This document shows, one piece after another, positions 16,276-23,158 of a stretch of DNA of 42,419 bases (position 1 is its first letter; each line of letters opens with the position of its first letter). The translations under genes were made by a program, and so were the position numbers. This DNA is from a virus. The notes below the pieces were generated by a model. The model was not told where the DNA came from, did no database searches, and was given only the letters and a program-made list of their open reading frames with translations. The stretch covers positions 1 to 42,419 of IMG/VR virus record IMGVR_UViG_3300018059_000023; one strand, written 5' to 3'.

Positions 16276-16403
16276 TACTGCCTCCGAATCAAAAAGCCGC
16301 CTACCTGTTGTTTCCACGCGCTTGTCACAGTCACGGGAGACGCATACAGATAGACGGCTCTTTGGGTAGAAACACAAAGCGCCTCCGAACGTGACTGTGA
16401 CAA
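16276..16403 (-). ncRNA. Pseudoknotted leader RNA of the GIY-YIG gene
   Basis: Minus-strand 5' leader. A 14-bp perfect stem (16390-16403 with 16322-16335) stacks on an 8-bp stem with one wobble (16379-16386 with 16336-16343), capped by a 35-nt loop. Loop bases 16355-16359 (AGCCG in RNA sense) pair with CGGCT at 16295-16299. That partner lies outside the stem and 12 nt before the Shine-Dalgarno, forming a pseudoknot. The order, the GGTAG-N-CGGC block and the T-run before GGAGG are shared with the HNH leader at 37644-37772. It could control translation of the nuclease, or be a catalytic or guide RNA of a mobile unit. Confidence 0.75.
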
Positions 16404-16407
16404 AGTT

Positions 16408-16436
16408 ATTGTAGCACATTGGCGTGTCACTTTCAA
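16408..16436 (-). promoter_or_regulatory. Sigma70-type promoter of the GIY-YIG cassette
   Basis: On the minus strand, TTGAAA (16436-16431), 17 bp spacer, TACAAT (16413-16408). The predicted start is at about 16402, exactly at the base of the leader stem. The -35 box overlaps the end of the upstream gene. Confidence 0.65.
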
Positions 16437-16783
16437 CCACCTGTAACCTTTTTCTTTTTCCTATAAGCATACTGTCCAGACCGCGTTTCGTTACTCAATA
16501 TTCTGGCTTGGTTTTGGATATACCTAAAGAGCCTCAATGTCTCCGGCGTCCTCTCCCACCAGCGCGGCATAATGGCATAGGGAGAACGGACAGTAAGCAG
16601 TCTGAGCTTCCTCAAGATGGTTTCGTCCTTCGGAATCCATTCGCCCCGGCTCTTTGCAATGCGGTTGAGCGTGACGTGATTGACGCCGTATTTCTCCGAA
16701 AGATCGCGCCAGGTTGCGCCAGAGCGATTCTCTCTGAGAAGCTCTCTGGCAAACTTTTTCGCCTTAGACGATGAAACACTCAT
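16433..16783 (-). CDS. Helix-turn-helix DNA-binding protein
   Basis: 116 aa, ATG at 16783 with GGAGAG upstream. The N-terminal region contains an HTH of the replicase/transposase-like type: ATWRDLSEKYGVNHVTLNRIAKSRG at about residues 23-47 (longer than shown as one motif; key residues are Trp25, Gly34, Val35, Thr38 and Arg41). The C-terminus is basic (YRKKKKVTGG). It probably regulates early transcription or binds phage DNA. It sits just downstream of a G-rich intergenic segment. Confidence 0.65.
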   Translation of the reverse strand: MSVSSSKAKKFARELLRENRSGATWRDLSEKYGVNHVTLNRIAKSRGEWIPKDETILRKLRLLTVRSPYAIMPRWWERTPETLRLFRYIQNQARILSNETRSGQYAYRKKKKVTGG

Positions 16784-16865
16784 GGTTACTCTCCATCAAT
16801 ATCCTTGGTGCTGTAACGAGCCGTTACATAAACGCTGTTCCAGTAGTCGCGAACCGCATTTCGCC

Positions 16866-16896
16866 GGTGGGCCGCGGTGGGTGGCGGTGGGTGGGG
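16866..16896 (+). other. G-quadruplex-capable tandem repeat
   Basis: The plus strand carries four G-tracts (16869-71, 16879-81, 16889-91, 16893-96) with loops of 7, 7 and 1 nt. It includes two exact tandem copies of GCGGTGGGTG (16874-16893). It lies in the 128-bp gap between the genes ending at 16912 and starting at 16783; the rest of the gap shows nothing else clear. Confidence 0.6.
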
Positions 16897-16911
16897 TACG
16901 TACCCTAGTTT

Positions 16912-17583
16912 TCACCCCTCCGACTCGGAGGGGGAGGGGGGTGCTGCCTGCTCACGCGAGTACCAACCATCGGCGATCTCCTCGCCTTCCTCCGTCAGTA
17001 CACACTCATTCCCTTTGATGGTCACCAATCGCTGCTTCACCAGCTCGGCATAGAACGCGTCCCACTCACCCTCCGAGAAACCGTTGACATTCTTGGGTGT
17101 CCACTGCCGGCGGGAGATACCCTTCCCTTCGCGTGTCGAGGTCTTGACTGTGGTAAAGAAACGCTGGAGCTGCTGGTCGCTCACCGAGAAGGTGTGCTGC
17201 ATTTGTTCCACGTGTTGGTTCTCTTTTACGTGGTTCACGGTGATGGTCACGCGCTGCGGAGGCTCGCCGATAAATTTATCGTTGTCGAGATCCACGCCCA
17301 GCCACTCTTCAAGGCGAGAGACGTTCAGCCAGTTCTTGTGTAGCCAGATCCATGTGGCGCCCGAGACAAGTAGCCACGTGAAGAACGTCCACCCAATGAC
17401 GTCGTCAGCGTCAAACTTGAAAAGCATGAAGCTAACCAACGCGGCTATGAATGTGCCGGTGATGATCGCCTGCATGATCGGCAAGCCAACCCCAGCTATC
17501 CACGAAAACAAAAAGGATTTGTCTGAATAGGATGGCGGTTGTGGCGGCTGCACCTGCGGAGTGGTTTGAGAAAATTTATTCAT
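16912..17583 (-). CDS. Two-TM membrane protein with cytoplasmic winged-helix-like domain
   Basis: 223 aa, ATG at 17583. A Pro/Gln-rich N-terminus leads to two transmembrane helices (about residues 27-52 and 62-82). A soluble domain with KGISRRQWTPKNVNGFSEGE and a winged-helix-like segment (WDAFYAELVKQRLVTIKG) follows at about 150-205, and then an acidic Ser/Pro tail. The same layout occurs in Chloroflexota-type mobile elements as I remember them, but no function is known. It could sense or tether DNA at the membrane. Confidence 0.6.
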   Translation of the reverse strand: MNKFSQTTPQVQPPQPPSYSDKSFLFSWIAGVGLPIMQAIITGTFIAALVSFMLFKFDADDVIGWTFFTWLLVSGATWIWLHKNWLNVSRLEEWLGVDLDNDKFIGEPPQRVTITVNHVKENQHVEQMQHTFSVSDQQLQRFFTTVKTSTREGKGISRRQWTPKNVNGFSEGEWDAFYAELVKQRLVTIKGNECVLTEEGEEIADGWYSREQAAPPSPSESEG

Positions 17584-17630
17584 GGTATGCGTCCTTCTGT
17601 TGGGTAATCATATACTTGACACACGCGACG

Positions 17631-17963
17631 TCACTCGTACATGGCGTAATCGGCTTCATCATTTGCTGCGTCTTCCGGGTCTTCGTTGTCTGGATTATCT
17701 GCTGCATCCGCGCTCTCATGAGCATCCTGCCGTATGTACCCACGCGCTACAAGCTGCTTCTCGTATCGCTCCCGCCAAGCCATGTCTGCTGTGATTTTCT
17801 CGCGGATGACTTTCGCGAGATGTCTACCCATCATTGCAGATGTGCGGTCAATAAAGCCAGGATAACGCTCAATCACATCATCCCGTTCGCCTTGTGTTGT
17901 GTCAGGAAAAACATCCTGCGGATATGCCCTTTCGATTTCGTCGAGAATTTCAAGGATATTCAT
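17631..17963 (-). CDS. Acidic 110-aa protein
   Basis: ATG 17963 overlaps the previous stop (ATGA). The helical N-terminal two thirds are followed by a very acidic tail (DNPDNEDPEDAANDEAD). Possibly a DNA mimic by charge alone; otherwise unknown. Confidence 0.6.
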   Translation of the reverse strand: MNILEILDEIERAYPQDVFPDTTQGERDDVIERYPGFIDRTSAMMGRHLAKVIREKITADMAWRERYEKQLVARGYIRQDAHESADAADNPDNEDPEDAANDEADYAMYE

Positions 17964-18691
17964 CGCTCACCTTCTTTGTGTGTCAAGTGTGTTGTTGCCT
18001 TCGGTTGCTTTGTCACTCTGTCAAAATATTCACGCACATCGGAAAACTTCGCTTCGATGATCGGCGGGTTCTGCGCCAGCGCGGTAGATGGTGCGGTGTC
18101 TTTATGTGACCTGCGTGTCTCTTTCGCAACGATGCCGACGTGTCGATTTGCAATGGCTCCGGCGATTGCTTGCGGGTCGCCAGGATGAGACTCATCGGTT
18201 GCAACGGTCGCGCCGGTCGTGATGTCTGTGATCATGTTTGTCTCCGCATCCACCAACGCGGGGAACTGTCGGCCGTCATCCAGGTAGACAAGGCGTGATC
18301 TGATTTCGGCAGATTGAGCAATGGCATTGGCAATTCCGGCGGCCGCTGTTTGGTACGCGGCGACTGTCGACTTCGTTCCCTCGAAGATGGCGTACACCAT
18401 ACCAGCGGTCAGGAAAAGGAAGCTCCAGCGGATCATAGTTATCCAGCCGTCACGTACATCCTGCTCAACTGCTTCGCGGCGGGCCTGCTCCAAACGCTCC
18501 TGTTCCATCTGGACCGCGTGCAGGTCCGCAGCTTGCTGCCTCTGCTGTTCCTGCGTGAGTGCGTATTGCTCTGCTCTCATCTCGGTTTCGTTGGCCTTCG
18601 CCTGCGCTTCGATCTGATCCGCCGCCCACGGATCTTGTGAGCACGCCGTCAGGATGATCAGTAGAAATAAAATCAATATCGCTTTTGTCAT
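17960..18691 (-). CDS. Lipoprotein with coiled coil and internal TM segment
   Basis: 243 aa, ATG at 18691 after AAAGGAG. The N-terminus is a lipoprotein signal (KAILILFLLIILTACSQ, lipobox LTAC, lipidated Cys17). A Gln/Glu/Ala-rich coiled coil follows (about 25-80), then a transmembrane helix (about 86-105) and a soluble tail. An early-region phage lipoprotein may act in superinfection exclusion, and a coiled-coil lipoprotein also recalls o-spanins, but the distance from the lysis genes argues against that. Confidence 0.65.
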   Translation of the reverse strand: MTKAILILFLLIILTACSQDPWAADQIEAQAKANETEMRAEQYALTQEQQRQQAADLHAVQMEQERLEQARREAVEQDVRDGWITMIRWSFLFLTAGMVYAIFEGTKSTVAAYQTAAAGIANAIAQSAEIRSRLVYLDDGRQFPALVDAETNMITDITTGATVATDESHPGDPQAIAGAIANRHVGIVAKETRRSHKDTAPSTALAQNPPIIEAKFSDVREYFDRVTKQPKATTHLTHKEGER

Positions 18692-18776
18692 AGCTCCAAG
18701 CTCCTTTCAGTTACAATACGCCTGCTCGTTCTCAGCGGAAGTTCCAAGCTCGCCGTTGAGGACGAGTATTTAAGTG

Positions 18777-18935
18777 TTAGCTCGCCTTCTTTTTTGGCGG
18801 TGTCTTTGTGTGGTCGCTATCCGCTGGACACTGACGAGGCTTATCGTTCTTTTCAGCTTGCTTGTATTTATCGATGTTCGACTGGTACTTATCCACATTC
18901 GATTTATAGGGCGGCTTTTCATAATCTTTTGGCAT
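18777..18935 (-). CDS. 52-aa basic soluble small protein
   Basis: ATG 18935, directly downstream of the 46-aa TM gene. It encodes MPKDYEKPPYKSNVDKYQ and on, with a near-repeat (KSNVDKYQ / QSNIDKYK) and a basic KKKAS end. Lys/Asp-rich and probably disordered. The function is unknown. Confidence 0.5.
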   Translation of the reverse strand: MPKDYEKPPYKSNVDKYQSNIDKYKQAEKNDKPRQCPADSDHTKTPPKKKAS

Positions 18936-18949
18936 GGTATGTTGCCTTT

Positions 18950-19090
18950 TTATTTGTCCTCGCGTTGCTCGTCTTTGATGTTGCCAATGATGACGCCCAG
19001 GTCAACACCATCATCTTTTCTGGTAGGAACAATCCACAGCAGAAATAAAAGCATGAGAATAAAAGCGAGGGGAATAAGAAACTTGATCAT
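18950..19090 (-). CDS. 46-aa single-TM protein
   Basis: ATG 19090 two bases after the previous stop (TAACATG). The N-terminal TM helix (FLIPLAFILMLLFLLWIV, residues 4-21) is followed by a charged cytoplasmic or periplasmic tail. It is part of a cluster of three or four tiny membrane proteins upstream of the lipoprotein. Confidence 0.55.
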   Translation of the reverse strand: MIKFLIPLAFILMLLFLLWIVPTRKDDGVDLGVIIGNIKDEQREDK

Positions 19091-19091
19091 G

Positions 19092-19172
19092 TTATTTCTC
19101 CGTGAGCAGTGTGACCAGGACGATCACGACAAATAGAATTGCGTAGGCGTTGCGGATCAATCTAGCTGCCAT
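19092..19172 (-). CDS. 26-aa single-TM peptide
   Basis: ATG 19172, product MAARLIRNAYAILFVVIVLV followed by TLLTEK: one TM helix. The preceding genes end at 19162/19172. Small but compact in the operon; no homologue recognised. Confidence 0.45.
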   Translation of the reverse strand: MAARLIRNAYAILFVVIVLVTLLTEK

Positions 19173-19359
19173 TATGTTTCTCGTTGCTTTCTCGGATCAC
19201 GCGACCCCAATCCGTTTTTCCGTTCTTTATTGGATGGCCCGTCGCGCCGTCCCTCACCGGAGGGATAGGCTTGGCGAATGGAGACCAGCCGCGCCGCCCG
19301 CTGCCTGGCTTCCAGTTGTTCCAGTTGGTATTGGTCTGTTCGTTCTTCGTGTTCTTCAT
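19162..19359 (-). CDS. 65-aa Asn/Gly-rich small protein
   Basis: ATG 19359 with a perfect GGAGG six bases upstream. Rich in Asn, Trp and Gly (NTNWNNWKPGSGRRGWSP), ending DWGRVIRESNEKHNGS. It overlaps the gene ending at 19172 almost completely in another frame. The strong ribosome site makes this frame the better candidate over the shared stretch. Confidence 0.5.
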   Translation of the reverse strand: MKNTKNEQTNTNWNNWKPGSGRRGWSPFAKPIPPVRDGATGHPIKNGKTDWGRVIRESNEKHNGS

Positions 19360-19528
19360 GTCGTGCCTCCGTACACACAAGTAGTATTTGCCGACCGCGT
19401 GTTTGCCTGAGTGCTTCCGGGTCGATCAAGCCGACACTTTCCACGATGCGCTGCTTCCTGCCGCGGATGGAGACAAGCGTCGTCGGGTCGCAGTCAGGGT
19501 CGAAGCCGCAATGCGGGCAGGCGGTCAT
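19172..19528 (-). CDS. 118-aa protein with N-terminal zinc knuckle
   Basis: ATG 19528 immediately after the DnaC-like stop (TGAGATG). The N-terminus ACPHCGFDPDCDP is a zinc-knuckle pattern; the remainder is Glu/Arg-rich. The last 62 codons overlap the 19359 gene and may be a passive extension. Either the two genes truly overlap by about 190 nt, or one base is missing near 19370. Confidence 0.45.
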   Translation of the reverse strand: MTACPHCGFDPDCDPTTLVSIRGRKQRIVESVGLIDPEALRQTRGRQILLVCTEARHEEHEERTDQYQLEQLEARQRAARLVSIRQAYPSGEGRRDGPSNKERKNGLGSRDPRKQRET

Positions 19529-19529
19529 C

Positions 19530-20264
19530 TCAGTACCTATACCCGTCCGGCATGGACTCGCGTCCGTCCGGTCCATTGAGATACACCACCGGCCCCAGGC
19601 GGCGGTCGTTCAAGCGGCTCTTGAGATAGCCATCCAGTTCCTTGTCGCTGCCGTTCGAGGCGACTACAGTCAGGGCATCTTCCCGGATGGCGCGCGTGTA
19701 GCGCTGGTCCAGCAGTTGAAAGATCCGTTCCTGTGCCCATTCTGTTGAGTTCGCTTTATCTAGCTCGTCCAGGAACAGAACGTCCCGCTTGATCCACCAG
19801 TCCATGCGGCGGAGTAGCTCTGTGGTCTTGTGCTCCCGCTCGTCGAATGCCAGGCGGATGTCATCCAGGACCATCGACATGTTTGCATACGCCGCGCTCT
19901 TGCCATCCCGTAAAGCCGTCGCGGTTAGAATCTTGCCAGTCAGGGTCTTGGCCTGACCCCAGCTCCCCCACAGGAAGACCATGCCGAACCCCTTTTTGTA
20001 AGCATCCTTCACTGCATCGCGTGCCTTCACGCCGTCTGATATACCTGTCTTGATCGCCGACCAGCTGAGGTCCGCTTCGTCCTCTTCCAGTCCCATGCGG
20101 GCATAGTCCAGCTTGAAGGCTTGGCACTCGCGCTCTGCCAGTCTGGTCATCTGCTCAACCTTCAAGCGCTCGTACTCTTCGTCGCTGATGGGTTGATATA
20201 AGCCACTGCCCTGAAGCTTGGCGCGCAGGTGTTCCGCTGATTTCGCTAAGGTTGTTTGGTTCAC
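19530..20264 (-). CDS. DnaC-like AAA+ helicase loader
   Basis: 244 aa, GTG at 20264 overlapping the DnaD-like stop (GTGA). Helicase loaders deliver the replicative helicase to the phage origin. The Walker A site is GSWGQAKT (100-107), in which the usual last Gly is Ala. Walker B is VLFLDELDK (162-170), sensor-1 is VVASNGS, and an Arg-finger region reads SRLNDRR near the C-terminus. The N-terminal about 90 residues are a helical adaptor region. It pairs with the upstream initiator. As the phage has no helicase or polymerase of its own, it probably recruits host DnaB and the host replisome. Confidence 0.85.
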   Translation of the reverse strand: MNQTTLAKSAEHLRAKLQGSGLYQPISDEEYERLKVEQMTRLAERECQAFKLDYARMGLEEDEADLSWSAIKTGISDGVKARDAVKDAYKKGFGMVFLWGSWGQAKTLTGKILTATALRDGKSAAYANMSMVLDDIRLAFDEREHKTTELLRRMDWWIKRDVLFLDELDKANSTEWAQERIFQLLDQRYTRAIREDALTVVASNGSDKELDGYLKSRLNDRRLGPVVYLNGPDGRESMPDGYRY

Positions 20265-21052
20265 TTGGTACCTCCAAAGGCTTCCTGTGCCTGGCGCCGC
20301 AACTCGGCGCGTTGTTCTTCCGTCAGTTGGACCGGCTCGAATGGAGTGGCTTTGGCTTTGCCGTTGCTGCGGTGCCCATTGGCGCGGGCGGGTTTCTTCG
20401 CGGACTCCTGATTGCCTTGGGACTTCCAGCGCTTCAGGATGGCTTCGATGTACCTCCAGCTTCGGGCGTTACTCTTCACTGCCTCGGCAATGGCGTCCCG
20501 GATGTACTTCTCTGGGACATCCTTTTCCCAGTCCTCGATGGCGTCTGCGATTAGTGGAGTTAGTAGGCCGATCTCCTGGGTGTAGAGCATGAAGAGGTTC
20601 TGTGTTTTGGGGTCACCCTCCTCCTCCTCATGAATATCGGTAAGATCACTATCGTTAAGCGTGAGGTTTCCCGCTTGCGGTTTTACCGCTTGCGGTAAAT
20701 TAGTAGGCGGCAAAGTAACCGGTATCTCGTGGACTTCCAGGACATACTGTTTGAAGCGCCCGCTCTCGTCGCGTTCTTCTCTTCTGGTGATATGGCCTGC
20801 TTTACTTAGTTCCTTCAAGGCGGCGCGCACAGCAAAGACGCCGTCAGGAGATCGCTTCACCAGATCACCGAGTCTTACAATCCAGTTCTCTGGGCGGCTT
20901 ATGAGATAAGTCAACACGCCCTTCGCCCTCCATGACAGAGTTGAATTTTCAATGGGTCGGCGGTCGATCATCACGAAGGGGTTGTCTTTGTTCTTCTCAA
21001 CCTTGAAGATCGTCTTGCCGCGCGTGGTGTAGTCTGCTCGTTGCTCAGTCAT
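20261..21052 (-). CDS. Replication initiator (winged-helix plus DnaD domain)
   Basis: 263 aa, ATG at 21052 overlapping the HNH stop (ATGA). The N-terminal winged helix (about 35-110: LSWRAKGVLTYLISRPENW and AALKELSKAGHITRRE) leads to a Gly/Asn linker. A DnaD/DnaB_2 domain (about 150-215) carries the signature YIRDAIAEAV and YIEAILKRWKSQG. The end is a basic Lys/Arg-rich tail. Proteins of this build bind the origin and recruit the DnaC-like loader encoded next to it. The linker-coding region contains two exact 11-bp repeats, a likely origin. Confidence 0.82.
   Translation of the reverse strand: MTEQRADYTTRGKTIFKVEKNKDNPFVMIDRRPIENSTLSWRAKGVLTYLISRPENWIVRLGDLVKRSPDGVFAVRAALKELSKAGHITRREERDESGRFKQYVLEVHEIPVTLPPTNLPQAVKPQAGNLTLNDSDLTDIHEEEEGDPKTQNLFMLYTQEIGLLTPLIADAIEDWEKDVPEKYIRDAIAEAVKSNARSWRYIEAILKRWKSQGNQESAKKPARANGHRSNGKAKATPFEPVQLTEEQRAELRRQAQEAFGGTK
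20671..20696. other. Candidate phage replication origin (iterons inside initiator gene)
   Basis: Two exact copies of CCGCTTGCGGT (20671-20681 and 20686-20696), each with a CCGC/GCGG inverted repeat, spaced 15 bp start-to-start. AT-richer flanks lie on both sides. They fall in the linker between the two domains of the initiator, the same arrangement as lambda O with ori. Known pattern; assignment inferred. Confidence 0.5.
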
Positions 21053-21486
21053 GATTGCATTGCTCCTGTCGAATGTGTTGGTGGCTGCCCGAGGACAAGA
21101 AGGTTGTTCTCGAATAAGGCAATAAACTCACGTCGAACCATTGCGAGACTGTCGAAGTAATCCATCGTGACGGGCAGTAGCCCGGCTCGTACTCCGTAGT
21201 ACGCCGCCACATATGGACGGAACCATTGAGAGTGCTCGAACATCCAGTCACGCTCCATAATGACCTTGCCTTGAATTGACAGGTGGCAACGTTGGCAAAG
21301 TGGCGGGATGTTCCACCACGCACAATTCGCAGGGTTGAGATCGAGATGGTGAACCGTCAGGGTGTATCCGTTCTCCGGGTCGTGCGGCTTACCGCAACGA
21401 ACGCAACACCACCCAGCGGCATCCTTCACTGCCTTGGCGATCTCTTTCCAGTCGTCGGGATATTTGCCTGTGGATTTTCGTTTCAT
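21049..21486 (-). CDS. HNH nuclease
   Basis: 145 aa, ATG at 21486 with AGGAGAA upstream. The zinc-stabilised HNH motif runs over residues about 28-70: CVRCGK (Cys28/31), TVHHLDLNPANC (His46-His47), WNIPPLCQRCH (Cys64/67, His68). It is a complete ordinary phage HNH nuclease just upstream of the initiator. It could cut DNA during replication or recombination, or be a former homing nuclease. It has no structured leader like the two cassettes elsewhere. The C-terminus ends in the recurrent Gln-Ser junction motif. Confidence 0.85.
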   Translation of the reverse strand: MKRKSTGKYPDDWKEIAKAVKDAAGWCCVRCGKPHDPENGYTLTVHHLDLNPANCAWWNIPPLCQRCHLSIQGKVIMERDWMFEHSQWFRPYVAAYYGVRAGLLPVTMDYFDSLAMVRREFIALFENNLLVLGQPPTHSTGAMQS

Positions 21487-21550
21487 CGTGTTCTCCTTCC
21501 AGCTGGGGCGTGGCCTTCCGCACGTCCCAGCCTTTGGTATAGGGAATTGG

Positions 21551-22621
21551 TTAGGGTTGCGGTTCCAGGCTGCGGACCTTTAGAACAACCTGAGCGGCTT
21601 CGCGCTGTGCGGCGTCCGGCGAACTGGCAATGATCCTGTTCAGTTGATCGTCAGTCAACTCACCTATGAACTTCTCCTTGCCCTGCTTGGTGAGTATGAT
21701 CATCTGCCTGGCTTCTTCGTAGGACATCTCGACCGGCTGGACATCCGGCTCCGGGGGGTAGCCGTCTGCGTCAGGCGCGTTCTGCGTTGGGGCATCCTTC
21801 ACTTCCGCCTCGATGTATTCCGGCAAGGCGAGGCGCTCGATCATCTCGATAGCTTGCCTGCCCCACGCGCCGCCAGCGGTCAGATGCACCGGCCACGAAT
21901 CGCCCTTGGATAACTTGCCGTTCATGTTCTTGGTGACACTCTCTTTGCGCCTGCCGAGAACAAACGGAATGCCTGTGATGGAGTTGCCATAGGAGGAAGC
22001 CATCGCCGCATACATGGCGATCTCGGAAGAGATGCTTCGGATGTCGCGCGGGCTTAGTGGTTGAAACACAAAGTAGCCAACAGCCAGATGTGCCACTTCA
22101 GGGATAACAACCTGCAAGCGCCCAACAGGTTCGAGAAGGACAGGTTCGTCTTTTGAGTTGCGATAGATCGGCGCGCTCAGGTCGATGGGTTTCTCGAAGA
22201 ACCTGCGGCCTTCCTCGCCAACCGGGGAGCCGTTGCGGACCAGGACTTCAGACGTATCCGGGTCGCGGTAGAAAATCCAGTAAGCGCCGCTTTCGTTGGT
22301 GCCTGCCTTGGCAATCATGCCGCCCTGCTTGAAGCATTCGTAGTTCGCGTCCCATACTTCGTTTATCGAAGCGTCCGCAAACCTAACATTCAACTCCTGC
22401 GGCTTTTCTCCGTAAGCGGCGCGGAAGGCGGCTTCGATTTCGCCTGCTAGTTTTCCGGGCGAAAAGATCATGCGGAAGTAGTCGAGGTCCACAGGTACCT
22501 CCTTCTCGTAGGTTGTCCCGTCTTGTTTCTTGAAGGTCTTGAGTTGCTTCTCGCCCTTCTTGATCATCCCGAGTTTCATGAATGCTTTGGGGGCATCGGT
22601 AAGGCCTGAAATTGGACTCAT
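21551..22621 (-). CDS. phiC31 gp3-like protein, candidate recombination directionality factor
   Basis: 356 aa from ATG 22621 (AAAGGAG upstream); the longer frame to 22786 lacks support. The N-terminal half (about 30-190) contains VDLDYFRMIFSP, EIEAAFRAAYGEKPQELNV, EVWDANYECFKQGG and WIFYRDPDTSEVLVRNG. This layout resembles gp3-like recombination directionality factors that switch serine integrases to excision. The middle (LAVGYFVFQPLSPRDI to GIPFVLGRR) and an Asp/Glu/Pro-rich linker precede a helical C-terminus. The presence of a large serine recombinase supports the call. An alternative role in recombination or metal binding cannot be excluded. Confidence 0.55.
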   Translation of the reverse strand: MSPISGLTDAPKAFMKLGMIKKGEKQLKTFKKQDGTTYEKEVPVDLDYFRMIFSPGKLAGEIEAAFRAAYGEKPQELNVRFADASINEVWDANYECFKQGGMIAKAGTNESGAYWIFYRDPDTSEVLVRNGSPVGEEGRRFFEKPIDLSAPIYRNSKDEPVLLEPVGRLQVVIPEVAHLAVGYFVFQPLSPRDIRSISSEIAMYAAMASSYGNSITGIPFVLGRRKESVTKNMNGKLSKGDSWPVHLTAGGAWGRQAIEMIERLALPEYIEAEVKDAPTQNAPDADGYPPEPDVQPVEMSYEEARQMIILTKQGKEKFIGELTDDQLNRIIASSPDAAQREAAQVVLKVRSLEPQP

Positions 22622-22632
22622 ATAAATCTCCT

Positions 22633-22956
22633 TTAGAACCCCAGTTCCCTGAGGTTCTGCTCTTTGCTTTGTCTTGGTGGTATCAACTCTCCCCATAGAT
22701 CGGGGAGGCTGCGGATTACAGAATTGAATTTCGATAACGACCGCTGCATTTCCATGCTGACCGTTGTCCGCGTCACGCGTCCGCACTTCGTTACGTTGCC
22801 GTGTTCAGGGCAGACCACCAACACGCGCCAGTGAGATTTCCCAAACAGGATCGTCAGTTCACCTGCGCACACGCCGCACACAAATTCACGGATCACGCGC
22901 GGCGCTTCGGTCTGGTCAAAAGAATCGTCTTCGGAAGTGATCACGACTTCAAACAT
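22633..22956 (-). CDS. Small zinc-binding early protein
   Basis: 107 aa, ATG at 22956 with AGGTG upstream. FVCGVCAGEL and VVCPEHGNVTKCG provide four Cys and a His for zinc. The acidic N-terminus and Arg-rich end suggest binding to nucleic acid or protein. The family is not recognised. Confidence 0.6.
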   Translation of the reverse strand: MFEVVITSEDDSFDQTEAPRVIREFVCGVCAGELTILFGKSHWRVLVVCPEHGNVTKCGRVTRTTVSMEMQRSLSKFNSVIRSLPDLWGELIPPRQSKEQNLRELGF

Positions 22957-22963
22957 GGTTCAC

Positions 22964-23158
22964 CTATAGAGTGGCGAGTTGTGCAACGATCGTCCGCTGC
23001 TCCAGCTTGAGCCGGTCATGCTGCTGGAAGTCCAGCCCACACTTCTTGATCTCTTTGCGGGTTTCGTCCAGACGCACCAGCAGATCTGTTCTCGCTTTGG
23101 CGCGCTCCTGGGCTTGCTTGCTCAGGTCCTCTTTCCAGTTGCGTCGGCGGTTTATCAT
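22964..23158 (-). CDS. Small coiled-coil protein
   Basis: 64 aa, ATG 23158 overlapping the previous stop (ATGA). Almost wholly a charged helix (QERAKARTDLLVRLDETRKE), probably a coiled coil. Unknown role. Confidence 0.6.
   Translation of the reverse strand: MINRRRNWKEDLSKQAQERAKARTDLLVRLDETRKEIKKCGLDFQQHDRLKLEQRTIVAQLATL

Noticed and set aside
16276-16403. Group I intron encoding the GIY-YIG gene
   Set aside because: The leader is too short for a P3-P9 core and no split exons are seen; the flanking genes are intact.
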